Source: Ornithodoros turicata (taxonomy: Eukaryota; Arthropoda; Arachnida; Ixodida; Argasidae). Taken from it: a stretch of DNA of 64,000 nt. Position numbers and translations under genes: made by a program. The stretch lies in contig NC_088206.1 of the NCBI RefSeq assembly GCF_037126465.1, forward strand, positions 12,747,187 through 12,811,186, in the 5' to 3' direction. A model generated the notes under the pieces. It saw only the letters and a list, made by a program, of their open reading frames with translations, searched no databases and was not told the DNA's origin. Within the stretch, counting starts at the first letter, position 1. Every line of letters starts with the position of its first letter. This document shows positions 40,952-50,536 of the stretch, piece after piece.

Positions 40952-43830
40952 GTTCAGCTCTTCGTTTGCTCACTCATGCTCACATCACTTCGTGCTAAGC
41001 TGTCCGTTTGCTCGCTCATTCCCCGCTCAGCTCTCCGCTTGCTCACTCGTCATACTCACTCACTCGCTCCTTGTTCAGCTCTTCGTTTGCTCACTCATGC
41101 TCACATCACTTCGTGCTAAGCTGTCCGTTTGCTCACTAATTCCCCGCTCAGCTCTCCGCTTGCTCACTCATACTCACTCCCTGTTCAGCTCTTCGTTTGC
41201 TCACTCATGCTCACATCACTTCGTGCTAAGCTGTCCGTTTGCTCGCTCATTCCCCGCTCAGCTCTCCGCTTGCTCACGCATACTCACTCACTCACTCCCT
41301 GTTCAGCTCTTCGTTTGCTCACTCATGCTCACATCACTTCGTGCTAAGCTGTCCGTTTGCTCGCTCATTCCCCGCTCAGCTCTCCGCTTGCTCACTCGTC
41401 ATACTCACTCATTCGCTCCTTGTTCAGCTCTTCGTTTGCTCACTCATGTTCGTATCGCTTCGTGCTAAGCTTTCCGTTTGCTCGCTCATTCCCCGCTCAG
41501 CTCTTCGCTTGCTCACTCATACTCACTTACTCACTCCCTGTTCAGCTCTTCGTTTGCTCACTCATGCTCACATCGCTTCGTGCTAAGCTGTCCGTTTGCA
41601 CGCTCATTCTCCGCTCAGCTCTCCGCTTGCTCACTCATACTCACCTACTTACTCCCTATTCAGCTCTTCGTTTGGTCACTCATGCTCACATCAATTTGTG
41701 CTAAGCTGTCCGTTTGCTCGCTCATTCCCCGCTCAGCTCTCCGCTTGCTCACTCATACTCACTCACTCGCTCCCTGTTCAGCTCATCGTTTGCTCACTCA
41801 TGCTCACATCACTTCGTGCTAAGCTGTCCGTTTGCTCGCTCATTCCCGGCTCAGCTCTCCGCTTGGTCACTCATAGTCACTCATTCACCTGTTCAGCTCT
41901 TCGTTTGCTCACTCATGCTCACATCACTTCGTGCTAAGCTGTCCGTTTGCTCGCTCATTCCCCGCTCAGCTTTCCGCTAGCTCACTCATACTCACTCCCT
42001 GTTCAGCTCTTCGTTTGCTCACTCGTGCTCACATCACTTCGTGCTAAGCTGTCCGTTTGCTCGCTCATTCCCCGCTCAGCTCTCCGCTTGCTCACTCATA
42101 CTCACTCCCTGTTCAGCTCTTCGTTTGCTCACTCATGCTCACATCACTTCGTTCTAAGCTGTCCGTTTGCTCGCTCATTCCCCGCTCAGCCCTCCGCTTG
42201 CTCACTCGTCATACTCACTCACTCGCTCCTTGTTCAGCTCTTCGTTTGCTCACTCATGCTCACATCACTTCGTGCTAAGCTGTCCGTTTGCTCGCTCATT
42301 CCCCGCTCAGCTCTCCGCTTGCTCACTCGTCATACTCACTCACTCGCTCCTTGTTCAGCTCTTCGTTTGCTCACTCATGCTCACATCACTTCGTGCTAAG
42401 CTGTCCGTTTGCTCACTAATTCCCCGCTCAGCTCTCCGCTTGCTCACTCATACTCACTCCCTGTTCAGCTCTTCGTTTGCTCACTCATGCTCACATCGCT
42501 TCGTGCTAAGCTGTCCGTTTGCTCGCTCATTCCCCGCTCAGCTCTCCGCTTGCTCACTCATACTCACTCACTCACTCCCTGTTCAGCTCTTCGTTTGCTC
42601 ACTCATGCTCACATCACTTCGTGCTAAGCTGTCCGTTTGCTCGCTCATTCCCCGCTCAGCTCTCCGCTTGCTCACTCGTCATACTCACTCATTCGCTCCT
42701 TGTTCAGCTCTTCGTTTGCTCACTCATGTTCACATCGCTTCGTGCTAAGCTGTCCGTTTGCTCGCTCATTCCCTGCTCAGCTCTCCGCTTTCTCACTCAT
42801 ACTCACTCACTCACTCCCTGTTCAGCTCTTCGTTTGCTCACTCATCCTCACATCACTTCGTGCTAAGCTGTCCGTTTGCTCGCTCATTCTCCGCTCAGCT
42901 CTCCGCTTGCTCACTCATACTCACCTACTTACTCCCTATTCAGCTCTTCGTTTGGTCACTCATGCTCACATCAATTCGTGCTAAGCTGTCCGTTTGCTCG
43001 CTCATTCCCCGCTCAGCTCTCCGCTCAGCTCTCCGCTTGCTCACTCATACTCACTCACTCGCTCCCTGTTCAGCTCATTGTTTGCTCACTCATGCTCACA
43101 TCACTTCGTGCTAAGCTGTCCGTTTGCTCGCTCATTCCCGGCTCAGCTCTCCGCTTGGTCACTCATACTCACTCACTCCCTGTTCAGCTCTTCGGTTGCT
43201 CACTCATGCTCACATCACTTCGTGCTAAGCTGTCCGTTTGCTCGCTCATTCCCCGCTCAGCTCTCCGCTTGCTCACTCATACTCACCTACTCACTCCCCG
43301 TTCAGCTCTTCGTTTGCTCACTCATGCTCACATCACTTCGTGCTAAGCTGTCCGTTTGCTCGCTCATTCTCTGCTCAGCTCTCCGCTTGCTCACTCGTAC
43401 TCACTCCCTCCCTCCCTGTTCAGCTCTTCGTTTTCTCACTCATGCTCACATCACTTCGTGCTAAGCTGTCCGTTTGCTCACTCATTCCTTGCTCAGCTCT
43501 CCTCTTGCTCACTCATACTCACTCACTCCCTGTTCAGCTCTTCGTTTGCTCACTCATGCTCACACCACTTCGTGCTAAGCTGTCTGTTTGCTCACTCATT
43601 CCCCGCTCAGCTCTCCTCTTGCTCACTCATACTCACTTACTCACTCCCTGTTCAGCTCTTCGTTTGCTCACCCATGCTCACGTCACTTCGTGCTAAGCTG
43701 TCCGTTTGCTCGCTCATTCCCCGCTCAGCTCTCCGCATGCTCACTCATACTCACCTACTCACTCCCTGTTCAGCTCTTCGTTTGGTCACTCATGCTCACA
43801 TCAATTCGTGCTAAGCTGTCCGTTTGCTCG
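40952..43830 (+). repeat. Third-level duplication: repeats 37.8-40.6 kb at an offset of 3157-3275 bp
   Basis: The series of monomers from about 41.1 to 43.8 kb repeats the series at 37.97-40.55 kb: offset 3157 up to about 42.8 kb, then 3275 after one extra unit. The same spacing links 28.75 kb to 31.91 kb; 3056-3174 bp links 22.2-23.5 kb to 25.2-26.7 kb. So a 26-27-monomer block has been duplicated repeatedly, inside and outside the 8.64-kb unit. Confidence 0.75.
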
Positions 43831-44132
43831 CTCATTCCCCGCTCAGCTCTCCGCTTGCTCACTCATACTCACTCACTCCCTGTTCAGCTCTTCGTTTGCT
43901 CACTCATGCTCACATCACTTCGTGCTAAGCTGTCCGTTTGCTCACTCATCCTCCCCTCAGCTCTCCGTTTGCTCGCTCATACTCACTCACTCCCCGTTCA
44001 GCTCTTCGTTTGCTCACTCATGCTCACATCACTTCGTGCTAAGCTGTCCGTTTGCTCACTCATCCTCCCCTCAGCTCTCCGTTTGCTCGCTCATACTCAC
44101 TCGCTCGCTGTTCAGGTCTTCGTTTGCTCAGT

Positions 44133-44207
44133 CGCTGCTTAGCTCTCCGTTCGCTCAGTCATGCTCACTCAGTCCGTTTGCTCAGTCATCCTCGGCTCGG
44201 CTTCCCG
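44133..44207 (+). repeat. Degenerate right fringe of the satellite
   Basis: Monomer words persist but spacing collapses and CTCA becomes CTCAGTC (GCTCAGTCGCTGCTTAGC, GCTCAGTCATCCTCGGC). Typical of an array edge that is no longer homogenised. Confidence 0.7.
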
Positions 44208-45140
44208 TCTCCTGGCTGAGCTCTTTGGGTGCTCCTTCCAAGTTGCTTCCAATCCTCGTTCGCCGTCTCATCGCGCAGATTTCTGAGTTGTCAAGAGCGT
44301 GAAGAGACTGATATGAGGATAGTTGAGCCCATGTGATCGGGATTACGTGAGGGTGAAATGACGTTAGGAAAGGCAGTAAGGTAAAGTGAAGCAAAAAATG
44401 AGACCACGTAGGCTGTGACGTGGGGTGTAAGGCAGTGGTTTATCTAGAATTGCAAGTACGAGGTGGAGGAGTGGCATCAGACTGCCGAGTTCACGGTGCA
44501 TTAGCGTTACTCAAGTCCGCTCATGATCAGTTCACCCAAGTTAAGCATCATTTCAGTTCACTCATGCTCGGCTCATTTGCCACACTGAGCATGAATGGAT
44601 AGGCATGCTCATAATTGAGTTTTACTCATGCTCATATTCTTATGCAACTATACTGCATACGTTATCTTCCGAGAAGCGACCTACAGATCAGAGCGGTGGT
44701 CAGAGCTCACGGGAACGTCGCCTCTCGGCAGATAACGGATGTATGTTGCGTATATTGTATAACTGCGATGGATGTTTCTCGACACGCTGTACAATTTTCC
44801 AATTTACATCTCGGCCCTGGGACGAATAATTAAAAAGTTCGCTAATTAATTTCGCCTAATTAATTAATCAGCCACAATAAAAAATATGGGCGTGGACGTG
44901 GACGAAACGGTTTCGTCCACGTGTTCGTGAACCTTCCATTTTTACTGTAACCGGTCTGTAGCCAAAGATCACTACGTTCACATAATCCCCTCCACACTCT
45001 AACAAAGCAGGCATTCACTCACTCCGGCCGTAGAAGCCCGTACGGAACCTTTCTTCCCTCCGGGCTGTTGACACACAATTCGCACGAGCCTTTAAACACG
45101 TCACACCTAACCCTTTAAATACCATGCCAATGATGAGGAC
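44208..45140. other. Right flank of the satellite, no gene seen
   Basis: No recognisable coding sequence. Between about 44510 and 44640 loose CTCATGCTC and GTTCACTCATGCTCGGCTC words occur, similar to monomer fragments but not in register. They may be diverged or ancestral relatives of the satellite. Confidence 0.5.
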
Positions 45141-45147
45141 GGTGCCC

Positions 45148-45195
45148 AGAAGAAGAACAGTCTCTGTTCGAAATATCGGCGGCTTCTGTCCTAAG
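45148..45195 (+). mobile_element. Penelope-like element end motif, plus orientation
   Basis: CCAGAAGAAGAACAG, then TCTCTGTTCGAAATATCGGC, forms a short stem (GAACAG/CTGTTC) followed by a GAAATATCGGC block. This resembles the stem plus GAAACGTCG motif at Penelope-like element ends, where hammerhead-type ribozyme motifs occur. No reverse transcriptase ORF lies nearby, so it is a remnant at best. Confidence 0.4.
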
Positions 45196-45727
45196 GCAAC
45201 TCCCTTCCTGCTATCCCCTCAGCGCGCAGAGTCGCACTGTGACACAGAAGAAAACTAGTTTGGTTTAATTCGCTGGTCGTTGTCTGCAATGTTTACTTCA
45301 TCAATGATTTCAACAGCAAAATACGGGTGCAGCTCAGCGATTCATGCGAAAAGCGAGCAATTTCTCCGCAAGTGTATACGCGGGGTCGGCAGGTTGTACC
45401 TGGTTTGGCTAGCCCCGAGTTTCACCGCTGTGCGGCGTCGATTTGGCGAAAAACGCGAATACGGTACTTCTAAGGTGCTACGCAATTTTCTAGCACTCTA
45501 TGTATAGAGCCGTGCCTAGTGGTAACGCGCTTAAGAACGTTGCTGAAAAAAAAAAAAAAACCGTTAAGTGACCGCGCATGTCCGACTCAAATGACCTGGC
45601 GTTCATTCGGTTCTCTTTGATTGTTTTCTATGTTAGTGACGCAAGTAATTACATCGTACACAATGTCGCGTTCAACGATGCCCAATACAGGTTATCTTAT
45701 GTTAGGTAGTGCAGGTTGTTATTATTA

Positions 45728-45751
45728 TATCAATATATATATATATATATA
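45728..45751. repeat. (AT)n microsatellite
   Basis: A short perfect AT dinucleotide run next to the 45.8-kb Penelope-like remnant. Confidence 0.85.
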
Positions 45752-45875
45752 CTTGGTGAATGGGGTTCGGACGTCCGCGAATATATGTAGCTGAAATGAA
45801 AATTGAAACACAGACTACGAAGGTACGGGAAGTAAGAAAAAAGGGATAATTTATTTACATTTAAGATACTTGGAA

Positions 45876-45935
45876 TGCTAAAAGGGTTGTCGACGTTTCG
45901 GACGGTGGACCGTGCTTTTTCAAGTGAAAAGATAT
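45876..45935 (-). mobile_element. Penelope-like element end motif, minus orientation
   Basis: On the minus strand: TTCACTTGAAAAAGCACGGT, then CCACCGTCCGAAACGTCGAC, with an ACGGT/ACCGT stem and an exact GAAACGTCGAC block. The 3' part fits the hammerhead-like core seen in Penelope-like ends; the expected CTGATGA is degenerate (CTTGAAA). No RT frame is present. From here to 46581 only short unrecognised frames are seen, including one on the minus strand at 46458-46237. Confidence 0.45.
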
Positions 45936-46581
45936 AATGAGTTGGTCAAACAGAAAACACTCACTTTCGTGTGCTTCGACAACGGTGGGTATACACTATA
46001 TACATGTATATATATTTTTTTTTCATCATCTAAATTATCTCGTCTTTAATCGATCTCACCCTTCTTTCACCTTTTGTAATTTTATTATCCTTTAGTTCCT
46101 AGTTCTTTTCTTGTCTTTTTATTTATTTTATATTTATTTATTTCTCTTTTTCTTTTCTTCCTCTCATTTGTTTTGCGGAATAGCAAGCCGACATATCGTT
46201 TGACTGACCTTCCCTGCTTTTTTTTTTTTCGTTGTTCTAATAAATATATCCCCCCTCCCCATAGCGATCTCCCACTGCGTTGCATTTTGTACATTTATTG
46301 ATGAATAGACATTGTATTGTATTGTTCAGGCAGATCACGAGGATCCCCAGGGTTGCATAAGCGCGCAGTAGTCGACCAATAGTGGTCTGAATACCCGATG
46401 ACACTGCGGGGCCGTTACAGCCACATGGCAGACAAGGAGCGCCCCGCGTTCCAGTCAAGCATTTCCCAAGTTAGGGACCTCTGTGAAGCAAAGCGAAACT
46501 CGTTTATAGTTTCGGAATATCGTGCAACAGTAGTTTCACGTATAAGAGTCAAAACGCAGGCGAACTGGTGATACATGATAA

Positions 46582-46690
46582 AAAATGATTAAACCCCCCG
46601 AGACAAGGAACACACAGACGATCACGACAGACGTCGGGAATGTGTTTGTGATCCTCTGTGTATTCCTTGCCTCGGGGGTTTAATCATTTT
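46582..46690. repeat. 109-bp fold-back inverted repeat
   Basis: A left arm of about 43 bp, AAAATGATTAAACCCCCCGA...GACGATCAC, is answered by GTGATCCTCTGTGTATTCC...TTTAATCATTTT with few mismatches and a loop of about 20 bp. It could be a tiny fold-back element or a head-to-head junction of two Penelope-like 3' ends. Either way the DNA and RNA can form a strong hairpin. Confidence 0.8.
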
Positions 46691-47525
46691 CGGTAGTTTC
46701 ATTTTTGCTTTACATTTTCTTTCAACCCGTTTCTTCATCGCACTTCATTTTCTTCTCTTTCGTTTCTCGTTCCAAGCGATCGCTGAGCAGACAGCTTTTC
46801 AGATTCACATTTGTGGGACTATCCATCTCCATATTTTTATCTAAACAACCATTTAAACAACCATCCATCTCATCCATCCGAAGTTTCCCGAACTTTCAGT
46901 GCTTCCCTTGTGTCGCATTGCTGCGTCGGCAGGATGGGATGTGTTCTACCCAGACTTGCTTCGGGCGTTCCACAGAAACTGTCGAAGTCTCGTTGCCAAA
47001 CGCCATGAACAAGATGGCGCAGATTTCCTTCAATTCGAAATAAAATGTTTTTATGAGACGTAATGTTCTGTGAACGTTTTTCGTGCTCAACGCCTTGAGT
47101 TTCTCTGGTGAATATTTGCACTTCGCTTCTCATTATATCTCGTCAGTTCGTAGTGATACCCTCGAACCACTGCATACTACATGTCGTCTGCATTCAAAAC
47201 TGTGCGCGCACAACAAAGCATCGAAATTGCTTCAAAACAAATATCGTTTGCTGTTTTTCAAATTGGCTAAGTGCGATCCCAACGTTGTTTCCGAGTACTC
47301 ACAGTGTTGACGTCACCGGCAAAACGCCTTCACGGATACCGTCTGGCAGCCACCCAGGGTTTAAGGCCATGTTTCTTAGTGTCATTGCCTTAAAGGCCGT
47401 ATGTGTGTCCGTCTGACAAAGGTATGCATAAGCCGGCATGCACACGCGGCAACTTTTCTCAGCAACTCGAAGGAACTCAAACCAACGTCTTTCGAGCAAT
47501 TTCGAGTCTGCGTTCATACGCAGCA
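46691..47525. other. No gene seen
   Basis: Short frames only, none with a recognisable family. I see no repeat structure beyond low-complexity pyrimidine runs. Confidence 0.55.
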
Positions 47526-47529
47526 ACTC

Positions 47530-47625
47530 GGTAGCTCCACCCACAAGCAACCTTATGGTGACCGGAGAACGTGGGTTCGAATCGAACTGGTGGAATCTTT
47601 TCTTTAGCTGCGGTTTATCAAATTT
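47530..47625 (+). mobile_element. tRNA-derived SINE-like fragment, plus strand
   Basis: CGTGGGTTCGAATCGAACTG contains a pol III B box (GGTTCGAATC), followed by GGTGGAATCTTTTCTTTAGC-type sequence like a SINE body. The A box is not convincing. tRNA-derived SINEs are known in ticks; membership in any named family was not tested. Confidence 0.4.
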
Positions 47626-47714
47626 TAGTCAGTTTTATTGCCCCAATAGATCATTATTACCTTTCAGAAATGGCAACTGATATGTTTCCGTGAAGTTCGT
47701 AAAAAAAGAAAAAG

Positions 47715-47810
47715 TTATTTCTCAGCTGCACCTGCAGGATTTGAACCCATGAATCCACGAACGAAATCCACAACGCCATCGGGGGTCACGTGTCAATGCT
47801 CCCCTCGCTG
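47715..47810 (-). mobile_element. tRNA-derived SINE-like fragment, minus strand
   Basis: On the minus strand a possible A box (TGGCGTTGTGGA) is followed about 30 nt later by a good B box (GGGTTCAAATCCTGC), then GTGCAGCTGAGAAATAAC and a T-rich tail. It opposes the plus-strand SINE-like piece 100 bp to the left. It is not a functional tRNA: there is no acceptor stem pairing. Confidence 0.45.
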
Positions 47811-47966
47811 ATTGGTCGGTGCACGAGCAACTTCTCAAGTTTTCGGTCGGCGAGCGATTCGCAGCAACTCTGAGCATCTCGAGTTGCTGGAGGTTGCCGG
47901 CTGACAGCAACTCCAGAGTTGCTCATAGTTGCTGGAAAAAGTCGCCCCGTGTGAACGCTGCCTTAT

Positions 47967-48053
47967 TGTCACAAAAAAAGGCGTACGCCTCCTGTTTTCA
48001 ACAAATCAGGGCAGAGAACGATGTCATTCGAAATGGTGGTTGGGCTACAGGTG
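47967..48053 (+). repeat. GGCGTACGCC-type dispersed repeat, partial copy
   Basis: TGTCACAAAAAAAGGCGTACGCC, then CTCCTGTTTTCAACAAATCA, GGGCAGAGAACGATGTCATTC and GGTTGGGC match the right arm core of the palindrome at 51203-51320. Truncated at about three quarters of the unit. Confidence 0.8.
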
Positions 48054-50536
48054 AAGCTATACAGCCGTTCCGTTAACGGCAAGCTTGCCGTCTGACTAGG
48101 GTATTAAATACTTTTCAAGATCGGGTATATAGTGCTCTACTCAGTTACTTTGTTTTGCCTGATACTCAGTAACTTAACCTAAATACGTTTTGTGCGTATG
48201 TTGTACGTGCCTGGTCGTCTACGCCCGTAGATGCAAGTCGACCCCTGTCCCCTGTCTTTTTCTTTTACCTTCCAATAGATGTATATACCCCCCCCCCTCC
48301 CATGGATGCACCGCCTTGTTTGGAGTGTCCACTCTAGAGAATGTTACTTACGAGTACTGGTCAGTGAGCGATTGCAGAGGTATTCGGAACTCTGTAGGAC
48401 GTGTGTTCTGTAGTTATCATGCCTTAACGGTGTACTTCCATCTTCCCTCGATCACTTTCTTTTTTCTTCTCTCTCTCTCTCTCTCTCTCCCCAGTGATAT
48501 TTGTTGGACGGTAACTGTTGTATGGTAATATATTTTCAACAGCACTGGTACTAGACCTCTGTCCTTAAAGTAGCACAGAATTCATTTTGAACACCGTGTT
48601 TTCTTCCTATAAAACTGTTAAGTAGGCCAGTAAGATGCACCATGCGAAGTAATTCACACCACAGAGTCGTAATTATCGCAGAAACTGAATTTAAAGTACG
48701 CAGCAAAAAACGACCGTGCGCAACGGCGGTGGAGAGCAGTACCAGCCTGTGATCTGCCTGGAACCTCGCGCTCACGCTACGAGGATCACGCTCGCTGATT
48801 GGTTCAGAGAAACGTTGTCTGCTACTCCGCTGTCGTCTGCTACTCGGCTGTTCGGGGTTCTAGCATTGCTCCTGGCTGGGAGACCGCTTCCGGCACCGAT
48901 TCCGGGTACACAGAGGTCGAGGAGGCAGAGAAGAGAGTGGAGAGGGAAACGATGCTGCCGTTCTCTCCCAGGCGTCGTGAGCTTGCTTGTTTGCTGTGTG
49001 CGGCGGCTGCTATGTGCCGGCCCGCGACTGCTGTCACGATTCCTATCACCATAACTACAAATTTAGTATTTCCGAGTTGTTAGGAGACAATTAGTGCACA
49101 TAAGTAACTCCAGAAACGAATACATGCAACAAAATTGCATTTGGTGTGCAACGTGCACTCGAGCGAGAAATTTAGCGGAGACGCTGGATGTGCATTGCTG
49201 TCACAATTATAAATATAATGTGAAGAGCGGGTAACACCACTATTAATGGAGGACGTGATAATCCAAGACTTCGTACAGATGCCTGAGCAACTAAATTGTA
49301 TCATATATGGAACCGTAAACGTAACGAAGTCGATAACCATCCCCAACAGCTACATCCCTTCAATTAAGTATCTTATACGACTGTTGTCGTCACGTTCACC
49401 TACTTTCATTGCAAAACGTAGTTACTGACATAGCGAGATATTTAATACGTGTATGGATAAGTAGTAAAATAAATGGTACGCAGAAGTGCTTTATCCAGAA
49501 TGCCGAGCATGTGGGATGTTGCAAAAAAAAAAATTGTGTGGGGGAATCATAATTATCGTGGTTCCCACGGAATTTGGGAACAAAAATTCAAAGGTATTTC
49601 AAGGTCATTTTAAGGCTGAGCTGTCATTCTGCATGGCATTAAACTGGGGTAAAAGTTAGGGGACCTCTCCAAACATTTGGGGGTGTAGGGCAGTCTGGAT
49701 ACACACACTGCACTGCAGCGGAATACACGTGACACTACTGAAAGCCAGCTGTTGACAAAGTTTACTCGGAAATTTGAAGTTACCGTACTGGACCAGGGAC
49801 ATGGTAGGTCAGTTTCACTTCGGTAGCCTTTGATCCAATACGGCCCCGTTACATCCAGTGTCCAAAAAAAGAAAGAAAGAAAGAAAGACAGCGCACGGGT
49901 TCTTTCTTGGGAAACAAATTGCACACATCAAAGCCTTTCGCGCTATTCGGTAAAATGACACACACTTTCATCAGACGTCTTAATCTGAAATTTTTTGGAT
50001 GGCTTTTGGTGGATTTTTTTCAATTGATTTTTCAACTGGAAGCAGAAGCATCGTCCAAAGAATAATAATTGGCTCCCCGGGAGCTAACAGGCACGGACAA
50101 GAGGAAGGAGCGAAGCGGTGTCGAGTTACTCGTCTCATTCATTTTGTTCGTGACTGATGCCTCGGGGGAGTCAAGAATGAATGATATAACCAACAGGCCC
50201 ATATTGCCGTCTCAGTAAACTAATTACGTGTTCTCTGCTTCCGAGTGCGACCAACCACGAAGGCAGACGAAGGACAAGCACTCACTTCCAACAAGGTATA
50301 ATGCGCGATGAGACAATCATTTATACCATTTCTTTGCCACACACCCAGGCTCTTGCGTATCTTATCTAACTATTTTTTCGTGATACTGACAGACCAAGCG
50401 CTGATGCAACTATCAGATCCCCTGATTACCACCGCATCCATCAGCTCGGCAGTCCCTTTGGCTGCTCTAACTGCGGCATTTACTCATAACGCAGGAAGTG
50501 TGTAAATAAAGTAAAGTGCGACTTAAGGACAAAAGA
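48054..50536. other. No gene seen
   Basis: Contains a (CT)n run at 48471-48490 and a more GC-rich patch at 48720-49060. Open frames in both orientations lack recognisable motifs. Near 48095-48115 a TATTAAATACTTTTCA patch recalls the hAT-type element of 17.0 and 54.3 kb but is too short to claim. Confidence 0.5.

Larger units (their letters stand above)
21924..44132 (+). repeat. Large satellite array, monomer about 118 bp, about 188 copies
   Basis: A continuous head-to-tail array, all in one orientation. Invariant-like landmarks per unit: ATCACTTCGTGCTAAGCTG, TCCGTTTGCTCGCTCATTCC, CCGCTCAGCTCTCCGCTTGC, and GTTCAGCTCTTCGTTTGCTC followed by ACTCATGCTCAC. Monomer variants: 118 bp (commonest); 121 bp with an extra CGT (ACTCGTCATACTCAC); 114 and 110 bp lacking one or two CACT steps; 130 bp with a 12-bp GCTCAGCTCTCC duplication. 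The unit is strongly C+T-rich on this strand and holds (CTCA)n subrepeats, so it probably grew from a shorter motif. Copy number is length divided by 118, not a count. Not protein-coding: 118 is 3x39+1, so each frame meets the TAA of GTGCTAAG about once per three units. Role unknown; heterochromatic satellite is the default reading. Confidence 0.97.

Noticed and set aside
21924..44132. CRISPR-like array
   Set aside because: The whole unit repeats without unique spacers, the genome is eukaryotic, and no cas-like genes are present.
21938..44302. Dense ladder of ORFs of 70-350 codons across the satellite (Ser/Leu/His-rich peptides)
   Set aside because: They arise because the C+T-rich 118-bp unit has one stop word (GTGCTAAG) and a length of 3x39+1. 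Each frame is therefore open for about three units. The frames overlap each other, repeat the same text in three registers and have no splice or start context.
47530..47810. tRNA genes suggested by B-box matches
   Set aside because: No acceptor or anticodon stems can be drawn. The sequence continues into T-rich SINE-like tails, so SINE remnants fit better.
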